From positions 257,501 through 321,500 of the forward strand of contig CAJNDT010005545.1 in the NCBI GenBank assembly GCA_905221615.1: a DNA stretch of 64,000 bases, written 5' to 3'. The first letter of the stretch is position 1. Each line of letters starts with the position of its first letter. Position numbers and translations under genes: made by a program. This document shows, one piece after another, positions 62,786-64,000 of the stretch. The stretch is from Symbiodinium sp. CCMP2592. Lineage: Eukaryota > Sar > Dinophyceae > Suessiales > Symbiodiniaceae. Under the pieces are notes generated by a model. It was not told where the DNA came from, made no database searches, and saw only the letters and a program-made list of their open reading frames with translations.

Positions 62786-62790
62786 TGATG

Positions 62791-62824
<34 letters not shown>

Positions 62825-62845
62825 CATATACTTATATACATACGA
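62700..62845. repeat. (TA)n / (TATACA)n microsatellite
   Basis: About 145 bp of TA runs and CATATACATATACATATACA. Confidence 0.95.
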
Positions 62846-63014
62846 GAATATGCCTCTACTGGATTAAACCAAGATGGAGTTCAACATAAGCTGCGTCAGA
62901 TGCAGCTGCCTTGGCCTTGGGACGGGCACTGAAAGCTCTAGAGCTTAGGGTTTAGGGTCTAGGGTTGAAGGTTGAGGGTTTACGGTTGAGGGTTTGTGAC
63001 AGGATGCGCACAAA

Positions 63015-63148
63015 GCAGCAGCAGGGCAGCGCAGCGCAGGGCAGGGCAGGGCAGGGCAGAGCAGGCCGGGCCGGGCCGGGCAGGGCAGGGCAGGGCAGGG
63101 CAGGGCAGGCCAGGCAGGGGCAGGGCAGGGCAGGGCAGGGCGGCAAGG
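63015..63148. repeat. AGGGC pentamer array
   Basis: GCAGGGCAGGGCAGGGCAGA and GGGCCGGGCCGGGC units over about 130 bp. Adjoins the C-terminal side of the frame at 63170-63558. Shares its motif with 13575-13655. Confidence 0.92.
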
Positions 63149-63169
63149 CCAAGCGGTGCTGCAAGGTCC

Positions 63170-63558
63170 ATGCCAAAGGGCCCCAAAATGGTGCCGCCTT
63201 CGGCTGTGGCTGCAAAGCCGCTGTGGCAGCTTTTGGTTTTACTCAGAGATCTGCGCCATTTGGTATGTTTGCACACCGCTTGCAGCAGGGCCGCTGCCGA
63301 GGGATCGCCGGCGGCAGCTGCAAACCGCTGCCAGTCCTGGGCTTTTGTTGGAGGCCTGTTGAAGATTACAAACGCGGCTGCTGCTGCCACAGCAACAGCC
63401 ACAACGACCACGACACACCGGTACAGATACTGCAGAACTATTATGTGTTTTTGTTGTATGTGCGGCCTAGGGTCGAAGGTGTCGGCGTGGCGGAGTCTCA
63501 ACTCTGCCACTTCGGCCGCAGGGATGTCCTTAGGCTTCGCCGGTATCTGGACCATCAT
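63170..63558 (-). CDS. candidate first coding exon, single-pass membrane protein
   Basis: ATG at 63558 (tandem MM), with an in-frame TGA about 60 nt upstream and no earlier ATG. Reads MMVQIPAKPKDIPAAEVAEL, RLRHADTFDPRPHIQQKHII, VLQYLYR, then a hydrophobic stretch of about 19 residues (CVVVVVAVAVAAAAAFVIF), then NRPPTKAQDWQRFAAAAGDP, SAAALLQAVCKHTKWRRSLS, KTKSCHSGFAATAEGG. This is a soluble N-terminus, one TM helix (residues about 48-66) and a basic Ala-rich tail. The frame then enters the AGGGC array as a Pro/Cys/Leu artefact, so a donor or end must lie near 63170. No family recognised. Confidence 0.6.
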
Positions 63559-63794
63559 CCTGCCGGGGAGGTCCGTGCGCGTTGTACTTGAGCCCCAGGT
63601 GAACCTCCTTCAGGGTCCCTTTTGGAGGGGCCACTCAACTGACGTCCGTATTGTGTGAGGCGTAGCCGAGTCATTTCCGTCCCGGTATACCGGGAGGCTT
63701 TACCCTCCCTCACCGTCTTGTCGAGACGCTCGGCCGGGGGCCTCGGTCGAAGCCTCGAGCCCCCATGCAAATGGTCAGCGGCGCTCTCGGCAGT

Positions 63795-63912
63795 TTAGGG
63801 TGGAGGGTTGAGGGGTTGAGGGTTTAGGGTGAGGGTTTAGGGTTGAGGGTTTAGGGTGAGGGTTTAGGGTTGAGGGTTTAGGGTTGAGGGTTTAGGGTTG
63901 AGGGTTTAGGGC
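63795..63912 (+). repeat. TTTAGGG/TTGAGGG array
   Basis: GGGTTTAGGGTTGAGGGTTT repeated, about 115 bp. Confidence 0.9.
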
Positions 63913-64000
63913 TCTAGGAGTCTAGGAGCCAAGGCCTTCACCCTGGAATCCCAAGCCCAAAGATGCAGAAACGCGCGATCTTCAAGGAGCCCTTGAGGGA

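Noticed and set aside
62965-63658. 208- and 220-codon plus frames over the 63-kb exon
   Set aside because: Gly/Ala/Arg runs come from the AGGGC array and the remainder is antisense to a better minus frame with a membrane segment.

Overview
This looks like nuclear DNA of a single-celled eukaryote. There are no operons, Shine-Dalgarno sites or long uninterrupted reading frames. The sequence is saturated with degenerate copies of the TTTAGGG/CCCTAAA telomere-type heptamer, AT/CA/trinucleotide microsatellites, and dozens of 80-120 bp palindromic elements with long terminal inverted repeats (MITE-like). TTTAGGG is the telomere type of plants, many algae and some alveolates. An alveolate such as a chromerid or dinoflagellate is a guess from the overall style, not something the sequence proves.

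Coding sequence lies in short islands (about 30-220 nt) between repeats. I read these as small exons, because open frames of ordinary protein composition are bounded by AG (often after a pyrimidine tract) and GT. Most candidates are on the minus strand and many are phase 0 at both ends. The best run is six exons at 27354-23383, every one a multiple of three, encoding charged and partly coiled-coil peptides. More minus exons lie from a TM-containing ATG exon at 63558 down to a stop-terminated exon at 8-292. They may be one very large gene or several genes in tandem; I cannot tell which. Plus-strand candidates occur near 18.65, 28.0, 30.7-31.2, 39.2, 45.4-47.2, 51.4, 58.8 and 62.4 kb. I recognised no protein family, so no gene symbols are given, and no tRNA or rRNA gene was found.

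Layout: 0-0.7 kb short minus gene end; 1.2-2.7 kb microsatellite and trinucleotide DNA; 3.9-9.2 kb palindromic elements with a three-exon minus cluster near 6 kb; 9-14.7 kb minus exons among heptamer arrays; 15-22 kb palindromic elements and scattered frames; 22.6-22.9 kb an array of GGATCC-centred palindromes; 23-27.4 kb the six-exon minus chain; 31.6-32.1 kb a 500 bp trinucleotide tract; 36.1-36.5 kb a TIR element with internal tandem repeats; 40.7-42.3 kb a block of short repeats; 42.5-62.1 kb more palindromic elements and minus exons; 63 kb an AGGGC array beside the ATG exon.

The most interesting signal is the link between repeats and splicing. Several proposed donors are the first bases of the heptamer repeat (GTTTAGGG) or of a palindromic element. 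One element family has inverted repeats that read GTTAGT at the left end and TACTAAC...AAAG at the right end, which is an intron-like set of signals.
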